Part shown: positions 7,727 through 15,000 of the stretch, one piece after another
Position numbering within the stretch: position 1 is the stretch's first letter
Layout: each line of letters begins with the position of its first letter
Assembly: GCA_009775605.1 (NCBI GenBank)
Contig: VSPV01000045.1
Coordinates: 1-17,543 of the forward strand
DNA: 17,543 nt
Source of the DNA: Paramuribaculum sp.
Lineage (GTDB): Bacteria; Bacteroidota; Bacteroidia; Bacteroidales; Muribaculaceae
Direction: 5' to 3'
Notes under the pieces: model-generated
The model's database searches: none
The model's input: the letters and a program-made list of their open reading frames with translations, nothing else
Told to the model about the DNA's origin: nothing
Translations under genes and position numbers: made by a program

Positions 7727-7933
7727 TTATGAGTTTTTTTTGTGAAATCTGTAGCGAAGCCAGACTATGCCGTTGCTTGCGGTCTCGGAGGACAGTAGCT
7801 CCAGCGATTGCCCGGCGGCGGGGCGTTCGTCAGCGGCTCCGATGTATTCAAAAATCGACGGTGCCGAGGCTTGACCGTCGATACCCGGATAAATCACCAG
7901 GCTCAGTCCGCTGATAAGGCCTGCGGCGAGCAT
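7727..7933 (-). CDS. Small hypothetical protein upstream of flavodoxin
   Basis: This is a 68-aa frame that I do not recognise. It begins with a hydrophobic segment (MLAAGLISGLSLVIYPG) and ends GIVWLRYRFHKKNS. The stop is 11 bp upstream of the flavodoxin ATG, and the frame follows a minus-strand promoter at 7988-7995, so it is probably the first gene of that operon. The frame stays open a further 13 codons upstream (from about 7972) without an ATG, up to a TGA. The annotated start may therefore be wrong, or the gene could be a 5'-truncated remnant. No enzyme motif is visible. Confidence 0.45.
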   Translation of the reverse strand: MLAAGLISGLSLVIYPGIDGQASAPSIFEYIGAADERPAAGQSLELLSSETASNGIVWLRYRFHKKNS

Positions 7934-7987
7934 GGCCCCGTTTATGATGCCTCCGCCCTGGTTATATTTCAGTCATCCTTTGTTCCG

Positions 7988-8015
7988 CAAAGTTACTCCC
8001 GGTTTTTCCGCGGAA
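7988..8015 (-). promoter_or_regulatory. Promoter of the flavodoxin operon with palindrome
   Basis: On the minus strand, TAACTTTG (7995-7988) is a perfect TAnnTTTG -7 box. A perfect 10-bp palindrome TTCCGCGGAA (8006-8015) sits between -7 and the -33 zone and could be an operator. The GAGCC-N4-AGAAAT repeat pair of the AraC-type promoters is not found at the equivalent distance here. Confidence 0.5.
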
Positions 8016-8103
8016 TGTTACATATAATTCGGGAAAACGATACATAAACAGACAAAGAGCACCGAAGAATTACAGTTTCGTGAAACCCGAATGTGATATT
8101 TTG

Positions 8104-8250
8104 TAAATTTGCGTATGGTACCACTGAAGGATGTTATAATAGAAGAGACTCTTGAAGGAGTAGGTTCAGCCCGTTTCGAGAATTATCTTGCTCATGCTTT
8201 ATCTTCCGGAATAATGATGATATCAATGTCAGGGAATGGTGGTATATTTG
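8104..8250 (+). promoter_or_regulatory. Two candidate promoters before the APC transporter
   Basis: TAAATTTG (8104-8111) and TATATTTG (8243-8250) are both perfect -7 boxes on the plus strand. The second lies 25 bp before the transporter ATG and would give a short leader. The first would give a leader of about 160 nt. Neither has a convincing TTTG at -33. Confidence 0.45.
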
Positions 8251-8275
8251 TCGGAAAATTGAATATTGGAATAGT

Positions 8276-9661
8276 ATGCTCACAACAGGGAAACTTGGAT
8301 TCTGGGGACTGACGGCACTCGTATTCGGACTTATGGTAGGCGTAGGTATCTACAACCTGCCGCAGAATATGGCTGCCGTGGCTTCTCCCGCGTCGGTGTT
8401 TATGGCCTGGATCATTACCGCGGCCGGGATTCTGCCACTTGTCATAGCCTTCAAATGGCTTAGCGACAAATATCCGCAATATAATGCCGGTATATACCAG
8501 TATGCGCAGGCCGGATTCGGAAACTATATAGGATTTAATATAGCTTGGGGCTACTGGCTTTGCACGGCCTTCTCGAATGTGGCCTACGGGGTCATGCTCA
8601 ACGATGCTTTTGGCGCCTTTTTCCCGTCGCTCCTCAGGCATGGCTGGGAAACGGTGGTGTTCGGGTCAGTTCTTATCTGGCTGATGTATTACATCGTGGC
8701 CATGGGAATCAAAACGGCCAAGATTGTCAATACGCTTCTTGCCGGTGTGAAAGTGATGATGCTCGTTTTCATAATCATCACTTTTGCCATGCTGTTCAAT
8801 TCCGACCTATTCAGTTATAATCTGGTTCAGAATCAGTCTCTGACCGCTTCTGGCGGCACTCAGATAAAATCAACCATGATGGTGACTCTGTTTTGTTTCT
8901 TCGGCGTGGAGGGCGCAGTGATGATGTCGGCTCGGGCAAAACGGGCTTCTGACGTCGGCCGGGCCGGTATTGCCGGGTTTGTAATCTCGTTGATTCTTTA
9001 CATGGCGGTATCGTTGTTGTGCTACGGCCTGCTCAGCCGGGTTGATTTGTCGGAACTGCCCGATCCGTCTATTGCCTACATTCTGAAGGAGACGTGTGGC
9101 GCTTGGGCCTACTGGTTTGTAATCAGTGCTGTCATAGTCTCGCTCATCGGTGGCTGGGTGGCGTGGACGCTGGTCGTGGCGCAGGTACCTTATGAGGCAT
9201 CTATGGTAGGGATTCTCCCTCCGGTATTCAGGCGCATGAACGACAAGGGGATGCCTACATTCGGGCTTTTCGCTTCAAGCATAGTCATGGAGCTGTTTCT
9301 GCTTCTGGTGGTGATGGCCGATGATGTATATCTCGCGGCTCTTCATATTACCGGGTTGATGATTATTCCATGTTACCTTTTTACCGGCCTTTTCCTTCTG
9401 AAAAAAGCCGACTCCGCCGGTATGAAGATAGTTGCCGTCATAACAACAGCATTCTGTCTGTGGATGGCCTATGCCGGTGGACTGCTCAATATTTTCATGA
9501 CCTCGATTTTCTACCTCTCCGGCATCGGTTTTTATCTCAAGGCCCGTAAAATCGGGAAAAATAAAAATTTTCCCGTCTTTACCCGAAAAGAGCGCTACCT
9601 GCTCTATGCTATCGTTATCTCATCGGTCATTACCCTGATACTCTTGATACGTGAATTTTAA
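8276..9661 (+). CDS. APC-family basic amino-acid/polyamine antiporter (ArcD/APA-like)
   Basis: This 461-aa inner-membrane protein has about 12 hydrophobic helices. The start MLTTGKLGFWGLTALVFGLM is typical of the basic amino-acid antiporter branch of the APC superfamily. GVGIYNLPQNM gives the glycine-rich break in TM1 where substrate binds. FCFFGVEGAVMMSARAK at about 205-221 matches the conserved TM6 region with its glycine/glutamate signature. The branch includes arginine/ornithine and histidine/histamine exchangers. The substrate cannot be set from sequence alone and no partner decarboxylase or deiminase is next to it. The ATG at 8276 fits the -7 box at 8243-8250. A bidirectional hairpin at 9774-9809 follows. 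Confidence 0.9.
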   Translation: MLTTGKLGFWGLTALVFGLMVGVGIYNLPQNMAAVASPASVFMAWIITAAGILPLVIAFKWLSDKYPQYNAGIYQYAQAGFGNYIGFNIAWGYWLCTAFSNVAYGVMLNDAFGAFFPSLLRHGWETVVFGSVLIWLMYYIVAMGIKTAKIVNTLLAGVKVMMLVFIIITFAMLFNSDLFSYNLVQNQSLTASGGTQIKSTMMVTLFCFFGVEGAVMMSARAKRASDVGRAGIAGFVISLILYMAVSLLCYGLLSRVDLSELPDPSIAYILKETCGAWAYWFVISAVIVSLIGGWVAWTLVVAQVPYEASMVGILPPVFRRMNDKGMPTFGLFASSIVMELFLLLVVMADDVYLAALHITGLMIIPCYLFTGLFLLKKADSAGMKIVAVITTAFCLWMAYAGGLLNIFMTSIFYLSGIGFYLKARKIGKNKNFPVFTRKERYLLYAIVISSVITLILLIREF

Positions 9662-9773
9662 CACCGTATAATTCAACGGCAGTCCGTCGAAAAACTCCAA
9701 TCCCATAATATAATTTCTTCGGTTAGAAATACATTTTTTACCGATACCACGTGCCTCCGTTTCCGGGAAAACA

Positions 9774-9809
9774 AAAATCCGGCCCGCAGATTTCTGCAGT
9801 CCGGATTTT
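9774..9809. terminator. Bidirectional terminator
   Basis: AAAATCCGG (9774-9782) pairs with CCGGATTTT (9801-9809), with an inner GCAGA/TCTGC stem (9786-9797). A-run and T-run flanks make it usable from both strands. It lies between the APC gene (+) and the ABC ATPase remnant (-, ends at 9817). Confidence 0.8.
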
Positions 9810-9816
9810 CGACAAT

Positions 9817-10005
9817 TTATTGAGGCGCGTTCAACTCAGTTCGTCTCAGCTCCAGGATATCCGTGCAGTACTTGGTCACTTCATGGCTGTGAGTAACGAT
9901 TATGACCGTATGCGAATGTGGCAAGCCGCCGATCAGCCTGGTCATCAGCCCTTTCTGCGTTGCAGCGTCGAGCGCGGAGGTCGGGGCAGTGTGGGACACG
10001 GCCAT
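9817..10005 (-). pseudogene. C-terminal remnant of an ABC transporter ATPase
   Basis: Only about 60 residues remain. PTSALDAATQ is the D-loop region after Walker B, and HTVIIVTHSHEV contains the switch (H-loop) histidine. Both are diagnostic of an ABC nucleotide-binding domain. Walker A, the Q-loop and the LSGGQ signature are missing. The Walker B DE pair just before the D-loop is replaced by Thr-Ala (HTAPTSALD). Sequence upstream in the same frame does not resemble an ATPase. The fragment therefore looks like the decayed 3' end of a chromosomal gene cut off near the integrase. The original transporter cannot be named. Confidence 0.7.
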
Positions 10006-10129
10006 GCGCAGTTTGAGGCTGCGTTTGTGCTGATATCGGTAGTGGAGGTGAAGGCATCGTGTAGCTAAAAATCAAGTGCCTGAATTCTAATAATCTATAT
10101 CCAATGACCGTTATTTACAATAAATTGCG

Positions 10130-10167
10130 TATCTTTGTAAACGCGAAGTGTCACTCTCTTAAAGAGA
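10130..10167 (+). promoter_or_regulatory. Orphan promoter-like box and palindrome at the presumed element edge
   Basis: TATCTTTG (10130-10137) is a perfect -7 box on the plus strand, but no plus-strand gene follows; it points into the 3' end of the integrase. Downstream is the 13-bp palindrome TCTCTT-A-AAGAGA (10155-10167). Between the ABC remnant and the integrase stop this is the likeliest place for an attachment site, though no att core could be proven. Confidence 0.35.
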
Positions 10168-10211
10168 TAGTTGCCGTTTTGCACGACGGAAGTGTGGTAG
10201 TGCTTAGAATC

Positions 10212-11432
10212 TTATTCAGTTTTCATCAATGAGATTATTTTTCTGTTGGCCTTGTCGACAACCGATGAGTCAATAGACCTCAGATATATGAGTGTAGTGG
10301 CCTCGGAGTCGTGGCCCATTGCTTTGCTTATGGTCGAGAGGGGGATGTTGTTATGATGGGCTATGCTCGCCCATGCATGCCGGGCCACGTAGAGAGTCAG
10401 TTTCGATTCAAGATTAAGCATCTCCCCGATTGTTTTTAGGTTGCGGTTCACTCTGTTGTAGGCTTTCTTATACTGAAATTCCGCATCTTCAGTCTCGTTG
10501 CATATCAGCGGAAGCAGGTAGGTGCTGGGGCTTTCGCCGAGTTTGGCTATGATGTCTCTCGTCTGGGGTTCCAGCTTCACCTGAATCTGCTGGCTCGTCT
10601 TGCGGCGGAAATACGTCAGGACTCCGTTGGAAATATCGCTCTTCTTTAGAAACGCTATATCCACGAACGACATGCCCCGGGTGTAAAATGCAAACAGGAA
10701 CACGTTTCTGGCAAAGTCGAGATGCGGATAACCCGTCAGGTCCACGTCTCTTATCCTGCAGACAGTTTTCAGCGTCACGGCCCTCTTGATGGTCTTGTCG
10801 ACACCCGTGTATACATATTTGAATGGGTTTCCGGGCACCTCGAAGTCACTTTCCGAAGCGCGGTTTACGATAGAGCGGAGATTGCGCATGTAGAAAGAGG
10901 TCGAATTCCTGCAAAGGCCGCGCTTGCGGAGAAACTCCTCGAAGCCGGCCACAAACGTGGAATTGAAATCGTGCCATTCTATATCCAGGCCCTCTGTAAA
11001 CTTAAGAAGGCCATTTAGAATCAGGCCGTATCTCCGTGCCATCGGATGCTTGCCTATCCCATTCAGATCCTCCGTCAGCTTTCGGATGAATGATAATACT
11101 CCGGAAGAGCTTCCCTCCGGGGTTGCAAAAGCCGAGGCCACATCCTCCACGGTATAATTGCTGCCTGAAGATTCAAGCCGTCTCACGATGGAATTCAATG
11201 AATCGAGACCGTTCCGGATGCCGTTGCTTACGGATGAAAGATAAGTGGCTCGTGAGGTGTCGCGTCCGTTATCAATGATTACCGAGTCGTTTTCTACATC
11301 CCATTCATCGCCTCTGAGACGATAGTCGGTATAAAGTTGTTTGACAGCTCTCTTATGGATAATTTGATAATAGAGTGTACCACCATTGTCCTTGACCTTT
11401 GACTGTCTGAACCGAATTTTGATTGTTGCCAT
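10212..11432 (-). CDS. Tyrosine recombinase/integrase (Bacteroidota type)
   Basis: This 406-aa protein has the three expected parts. An N-terminal arm-binding domain lies at about 1-85, a SAM-like core-binding domain at about 110-205, and the catalytic domain at about 215-400. Catalytic residues are Arg252 (FYTRGMS), Lys278 (RRKTS), Arg351 (YVARHAWAS), His374 (AMGHDS) and the nucleophile Tyr383 (TLIYLRS). The first His of the HxxR box is Tyr348 (YVAR), a variant I know from many Bacteroidota integrases and invertases. It could integrate the mobile DNA to its right or act as an invertase on nearby DNA. No neighbouring pair of long inverted repeats favours the invertase role. A 14-bp palindrome overlaps its start codon, suggesting autoregulation. 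Confidence 0.92.
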   Translation of the reverse strand: MATIKIRFRQSKVKDNGGTLYYQIIHKRAVKQLYTDYRLRGDEWDVENDSVIIDNGRDTSRATYLSSVSNGIRNGLDSLNSIVRRLESSGSNYTVEDVASAFATPEGSSSGVLSFIRKLTEDLNGIGKHPMARRYGLILNGLLKFTEGLDIEWHDFNSTFVAGFEEFLRKRGLCRNSTSFYMRNLRSIVNRASESDFEVPGNPFKYVYTGVDKTIKRAVTLKTVCRIRDVDLTGYPHLDFARNVFLFAFYTRGMSFVDIAFLKKSDISNGVLTYFRRKTSQQIQVKLEPQTRDIIAKLGESPSTYLLPLICNETEDAEFQYKKAYNRVNRNLKTIGEMLNLESKLTLYVARHAWASIAHHNNIPLSTISKAMGHDSEATTLIYLRSIDSSVVDKANRKIISLMKTE

Positions 11433-11523
11433 TTCACTTGAAATTTTAAGGATTAAAAAATGCGTAAGGCAACATACTATAAACTATCGAGACAACGGTA
11501 AGCGGAGTTTATTCCGTTTATAG
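11431..11523. promoter_or_regulatory. Palindromes in the integrase 5' region
   Basis: ATTTCA-CT-TGAAAT (11431-11444) is a perfect inverted repeat overlapping the integrase start codon (11430-11432). Further upstream, CTATAAAC (11477-11484) and GTTTATAG (11516-11523) form an 8-bp inverted repeat around a nested CGGA/TCCG hairpin. These could be operator or recombinase-binding sites. No convincing -7 box was seen. Confidence 0.4.
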
Positions 11524-11708
11524 CATCGGGGAAATCATTCGTGAGGCAAAAGAGCCGCCGTAGGCCGGGGACCACTCATGGCCATCTTATGTCATGTTGG
11601 AAGCTCGTCGTGGTCATTAGCGACATGGTTGACCGACAGGAGGGTGTGGTTCATGATTCTTTACAATTCCACCGGCTTTTGCTGCAGTCCCTGATCCTCC
11701 TTCGTTTT

Positions 11709-11733
11709 CGGTTTAACATTGACCCGGTTTAAC
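11709..11733. repeat. Short direct repeats CGGTTTAAC x2
   Basis: CGGTTTAAC occurs at 11709-11717 and 11725-11733, starting 16 bp apart. Short direct repeats near an integrase gene can be arm-type binding sites. That function is inference. Confidence 0.4.
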
Positions 11734-11767
11734 TCTGTGAGCGCAATTATAGTCAAATAAAAGAAAA

Positions 11768-11849
11768 AAGCAGCTATCTTTGTCGGATAACTGCTTGATT
11801 TTCAGCGTTTTATTGGTGATCCGCCTGGAGCCGTTAAACTCCGACGCTG
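11768..11849. terminator. Terminator-like hairpin followed by a second stem-loop
   Basis: AAGCAGCTATC (11768-11778) pairs with GATAACTGCTT (11786-11796) with one mismatch, a 7-nt loop, an A-run before and GATTTT after, typical of a bidirectional terminator. Next, CAGCGT (11803-11808) pairs with ACGCTG (11844-11849) around an inner GGAG/CTCC stem. The rest of the gene-free stretch 11850-12084 shows only short inverted repeats (for example GTGAGT...ACTCAC) and no gene I can support. Confidence 0.5.
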
Positions 11850-12084
11850 TATGGTGAGTATCAGCGAGTTATCAATCAGTTGGTTGGGTGACTCACTTAT
11901 CTATCACGCTGATTCTTCAATGTTCTGCACAAGATTGCAAATCCTGTAATGCAAAGTTATAAATTCTTTCCCAATCCCCAATATTCCAGACTGTTAAAAA
12001 TGCTTGGGTTCATGATATATGGGATCATGGGGTCAAATCCTATTTCACAAGTTTAATACTTTCATTCAAAGACTATATTTTACA

Positions 12085-12942
12085 CTAATCTGATTCTATA
12101 TTGCCGATAGCTATTTGAGCACCACAAACCATAAGAAGTAACGCACAAAATACCATGCATAGGATTTTAATTATAGAAGAATGACTATCTGGGATAGCGC
12201 ATGAAAGAATTGGTATAGCGATAGAACTTATTAAAGTAATAATTGCAATTATGAGAGTCTGTTGTGCTTTCTTTACTTGTTTTTTAGCCGCATCTAACGA
12301 TGCCTCTGCAAGTCTTTCCGACTCTGTTTTGAAATTATGACCAATTATTTCTTTAAGTGTAATGGTTGGGTATATAAATGCATTAACATAGCGATATAGA
12401 TCGTCCTTTATATTGCCTCCAAAACCTATGGCACCAATATAAGTATTTGGATGTAGATGAACTTGTACATTGCTATAACTCCGAATATAACCATCGCTCA
12501 CAAAAGACTGGTATTTAAAGTCGATACCATCATCAATATTACCCTGATAATTGTTAACAGTTGTATCGCCTCTACGTTCACTATCTACACATGTAGTTTC
12601 AATATGTGTATAATGATAACCACCACAGTACAGACACGGTTTATTTGTGGGACCATCCATTATATAGATAAGACGATTATTTTCTAAGTATTTCATAAGA
12701 GAAACGAATGCTACTACGCGCTCCCTCATTACGGCATGGGATCTTCCTCCGTCATGTAACGCAAGAAGAAATAATACCGAATGATATTCTTTGCCAATTA
12801 GTACATCTTCGGGGATAAATATAGCACCTTCATTTTTAGGAAAGAGGATTTCTCTTCCTGCATATCCAAAGGGATGGATTGTGTTTAGGTCTTGCGCAGC
12901 AATTGTGTTTATGATTCTTTTTTCAAATTCTGTAAATATCAT
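12085..12942 (-). CDS. Unrecognised two-helix membrane protein paired with Fic
   Basis: I do not recognise the family of this 285-aa protein. Residues 1 to about 100 are soluble. A possible metal site follows (Cys103-x2-Cys106, His110, His113, Cys118 in the segment PCLYCGGYHYTHIETTC). About 125-200 is polar and beta-rich. A likely coiled coil lies at about 205-228 (SERLAEASLDAAKKQVKKAQ). Two transmembrane helices at about 229-250 and 258-280 end the protein, so the soluble part is probably cytosolic and anchored by its C-terminus. The ATG is 8 bp after the Fic stop, so the two are surely one transcript. It is visibly more AT-rich than the chromosomal genes to its left, suggesting transfer. 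It might be the target, antitoxin partner or membrane effector of the Fic enzyme; this is inference. Confidence 0.75.
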   Translation of the reverse strand: MIFTEFEKRIINTIAAQDLNTIHPFGYAGREILFPKNEGAIFIPEDVLIGKEYHSVLFLLALHDGGRSHAVMRERVVAFVSLMKYLENNRLIYIMDGPTNKPCLYCGGYHYTHIETTCVDSERRGDTTVNNYQGNIDDGIDFKYQSFVSDGYIRSYSNVQVHLHPNTYIGAIGFGGNIKDDLYRYVNAFIYPTITLKEIIGHNFKTESERLAEASLDAAKKQVKKAQQTLIIAIITLISSIAIPILSCAIPDSHSSIIKILCMVFCALLLMVCGAQIAIGNIESD

Positions 12943-12950
12943 AAATTCTC

Positions 12951-14438
12951 TTATAATATAGTTCGATCTATTATTTGGAGTTTCGCCTGCGAAGGTTCTT
13001 CGTAGGCGTTGCAGGCAGCGAGGTAATTTTTTAGCTCAGTGAAGTCTGTGCCGTATAGGTTATCGCTGAATTGATGGAGCTTGGTCATTACGTTTATGTA
13101 TGCCAGTGGATCTTTGTGGCGGGTGAGTTTTCGCAAGGCCAGTATATAATCTTCTCGGAACACTGTCGGGACAATGATGCGCGATTGGTCAGCACGGACA
13201 AGTTCGGCGTTCATCATCACACGGGCGACACGGCCGTTGCCGTCATTGAATGGATGCACCTCACTAATCATGAACATCATGAAAATTGCACGAGCAAACG
13301 GATCAGTTAAGGCTGCATAATATTTGAAGCCTTGCGAGAGCGTGCCTTTCACAAGTTTATAGTCTACGAACTCCGTCATTCCGGCACGATTGTTCTTTGT
13401 TTTGAAAATGCCGGGGTTCATGTGCGGTCGTCCTTCAAGAAGGATGCTGTGCCTGTGGCTAAGAATCGAAAACAATTCTTTTGGCGATGTCGGAGTCTTC
13501 ATCATTTCGGCACGGTTTGAAAGCACTTTGAATGTTCCGAGTATGTCGTGTGAATCCTCATCACGGCGAGGCATGGGGATACCGGAGTCAACAATCGCTT
13601 TCGCTTCATCAATCTCAAACTCCGTTCCTTCTATATAATTAGAGAAATAGCTTTCAAAGAATGAGAAAAGACGGAACGAATCTTCATCGGTATTGCGATT
13701 GTTGCGAATTACAAAATACCGGTCCTTTATTGCTTCAAAAAGCACTTCAAACAATTCAACCCTTGTCTTGTCAAACGGATTACCGACTGCTAAGGCTTTC
13801 GCAGAGTCTGTTGACAACACTTTAGCATCATGAGTGGAGAGCAACGCGGAAATTATACTGTTGATCTTGGCAAATTCCGTCTGCATACCCAATTCTTCGG
13901 CAACGGTTCTCAGTTCATCGCGATATTCGTTAAGCCGGTCTTCACCACCGGTGAGCAGTATCTGTTCGAGTTTATTTTCAATTACGCTAATAGGAAGAAC
14001 ACGTGATGCATCACCAGATTTTCTTGACACTTGCATATTCTCAAGCATATACCGGTGTTCTCCCGATATATGCATACCCATAAACGGTATATCATGCGGC
14101 GACGCTTTTGGCCCTTTGACAAAATTGAGAATTATACCGGGTAAGTCAGTTACTCTCCTTGTAGTTGAATTGGTAAGAAAGAAATCACCAGTAGCTGTCG
14201 GGCGCATTTCTTTGGCACTGCGATGGCTTATGATAGCGTCCGGATACCGATATACCAGAATATCTATGAGGTTGCGACGCACGATATTCTCCAAACGATC
14301 AACTAAATTGGTTGTGTATATGCGCGGGGCAACCTTCCGCAACTCACCATCCTTTTCCTTTTTGCTGAGTACACGGGAAATGTTCGGATCAGATGAGCCG
14401 AAGATAATCTCTTTCCAGGTGTCAACTTTCACTGCCAT
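12951..14438 (-). CDS. Fic-domain protein with AbiEi-like N-terminus
   Basis: This 495-aa protein has the canonical Fic motif HPFNDGNGRVAR at 395-406, the active site for AMP or related nucleotide-group transfer to target hydroxyls. SNYIEG at 266-271 matches the (S/T)xxxE(G/N) inhibitory motif on the N-terminal side of the core, so it is a class II, self-inhibited Fic. Residues about 10-115 (LSKKEKDGELRKVAPRIYT, then YPDAIISHRSA, then GDFFLT...TRRVTDLPG) resemble the N-terminal winged-helix and nearby region of AbiEi-type antitoxins. I chose the ATG at 14438 (MAVKVDTW) because a TACCTTTG box lies just upstream of it at 14464-14471. The longer frame to 14591 would run through that promoter. 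It is followed 8 bp later by a membrane-protein gene. DNA binding by the N-terminus is inference. Confidence 0.88.
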   Translation of the reverse strand: MAVKVDTWKEIIFGSSDPNISRVLSKKEKDGELRKVAPRIYTTNLVDRLENIVRRNLIDILVYRYPDAIISHRSAKEMRPTATGDFFLTNSTTRRVTDLPGIILNFVKGPKASPHDIPFMGMHISGEHRYMLENMQVSRKSGDASRVLPISVIENKLEQILLTGGEDRLNEYRDELRTVAEELGMQTEFAKINSIISALLSTHDAKVLSTDSAKALAVGNPFDKTRVELFEVLFEAIKDRYFVIRNNRNTDEDSFRLFSFFESYFSNYIEGTEFEIDEAKAIVDSGIPMPRRDEDSHDILGTFKVLSNRAEMMKTPTSPKELFSILSHRHSILLEGRPHMNPGIFKTKNNRAGMTEFVDYKLVKGTLSQGFKYYAALTDPFARAIFMMFMISEVHPFNDGNGRVARVMMNAELVRADQSRIIVPTVFREDYILALRKLTRHKDPLAYINVMTKLHQFSDNLYGTDFTELKNYLAACNAYEEPSQAKLQIIDRTIL

Positions 14439-14463
14439 ACAAAAAATCACGATTAAGAGAATA

Positions 14464-14471
14464 CAAAGGTA
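14464..14471 (-). promoter_or_regulatory. -7 box of the fic operon
   Basis: On the minus strand TACCTTTG (14471-14464) is a perfect TAnnTTTG box. Transcription would begin about 20 nt before the ATG at 14438. The box overlaps the edge of the first direct-repeat copy (14468-14515). Confidence 0.6.
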
Positions 14472-14663
14472 CAAATTTTTGCGACTATAACCGCTATTTT
14501 TACAAAAAAATGAGTACAAGCGATGCCTTTCAATGGGAAAAGACCACAATAGCTCATGGTATTTTCGTTGGATATCTTCAGAATGGTACAAAAAATTGCG
14601 ACTATAAACACTGCTGGTACAAATTTTTGCGATTATGGCCGCTAATTTTACAAAAAACTGAGT
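14468..14663. repeat. Imperfect direct repeats upstream of the fic gene
   Basis: Copy 1 (14468-14515) and copy 3 (14616-14663) are each 48 bp and agree at 43 positions. They begin GGTACAAATTTTTGCGA and end TTTACAAAAAA(A/C)TGAGT. A shorter copy 2 (14585-14615) shares GGTACAAA...TTGCGACTATAAAC and directly abuts copy 3. They span the promoter of the fic operon and could be operator sites for its AbiEi-like domain, or scars of duplication. Confidence 0.75.
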
Positions 14664-14690
14664 TTAGAACACATTTCACTGCGAAAACTG

Positions 14691-15000
14691 CGAGAGGCTC
14701 GGCGCCTCACAGTGTTGCCGTCGGCTATGCCGTCAGAGAGTGACGGCGAAGCAGGCTTCGCTGACACTATCCGACCGCACGCCGACTATGGGAGCAGGCT
14801 CAACACCGACTGCCTCATACGCCTTGTGAGATTGCGACAGGGATGTCGCACACACAAGACTTCTAATCGACAGCCCGTGTTCTTAACGCCAGCTCCTTGC
14901 ATGGAATTTGAGCCGCCGCGCCACTCTACGTTTGTTACGGCCCACGGCGGCAAAGAACGTGTCGCTTACGATCCCGACATAAATTCCGGGGTCGTCCCCG
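14691..15000. other. GC-rich stretch with many perfect hairpins
   Basis: Within 310 bp there are several perfect stems: GAGGC/GCCTC (14694-14708), CGGC/GCCG (14722-14732), GCCGTCA/TGACGGC (14729-14747), GCGAAG/CTTCGC (14746-14761), TGCGACA/TGTCGCA (14833-14850, extended by TTGTG/CACAA), and CGGGG/CCCCG (14987-15000). A plus-strand frame stays open to 15044, but it has no convincing start and resembles nothing I know. The stretch may be a structured RNA or a transfer/replication origin region of the element. From 15001 to 15417 I see no gene I can support. Confidence 0.55.

Noticed and set aside
8057..8071. Third AraC-type operator (GAGCA-CCGA-AGAATT) before the antiporter
   Set aside because: Only one copy, two mismatches, and no partner at 22 bp or matching distance to a -7 box.
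8115..8312. Small plus-strand ORF (MVPLKDVIIEETLEG...) before the antiporter
   Set aside because: Its ATG lies at the expected start site of the -7 box at 8104-8111, leaving no leader, and it overlaps the antiporter by 37 bp in another frame with no recognisable domain.
11812..11850. tRNA 3'-end-like sequence on the minus strand (CCAGGCGGATCACCA)
   Set aside because: The match to Bacteroidota tRNA ends is limited to about 13 bases plus CCA; the preceding sequence forms a GGAG/CTCC stem but no cloverleaf or anticodon arm. It may be an old att remnant, but this is unsupported.
12951..14591. Longer 546-aa start for the Fic protein
   Set aside because: The extra 51 residues run back through the TACCTTTG promoter box at 14464-14471 and through the direct repeat, and they look unlike the family; the ATG at 14438 is better placed.
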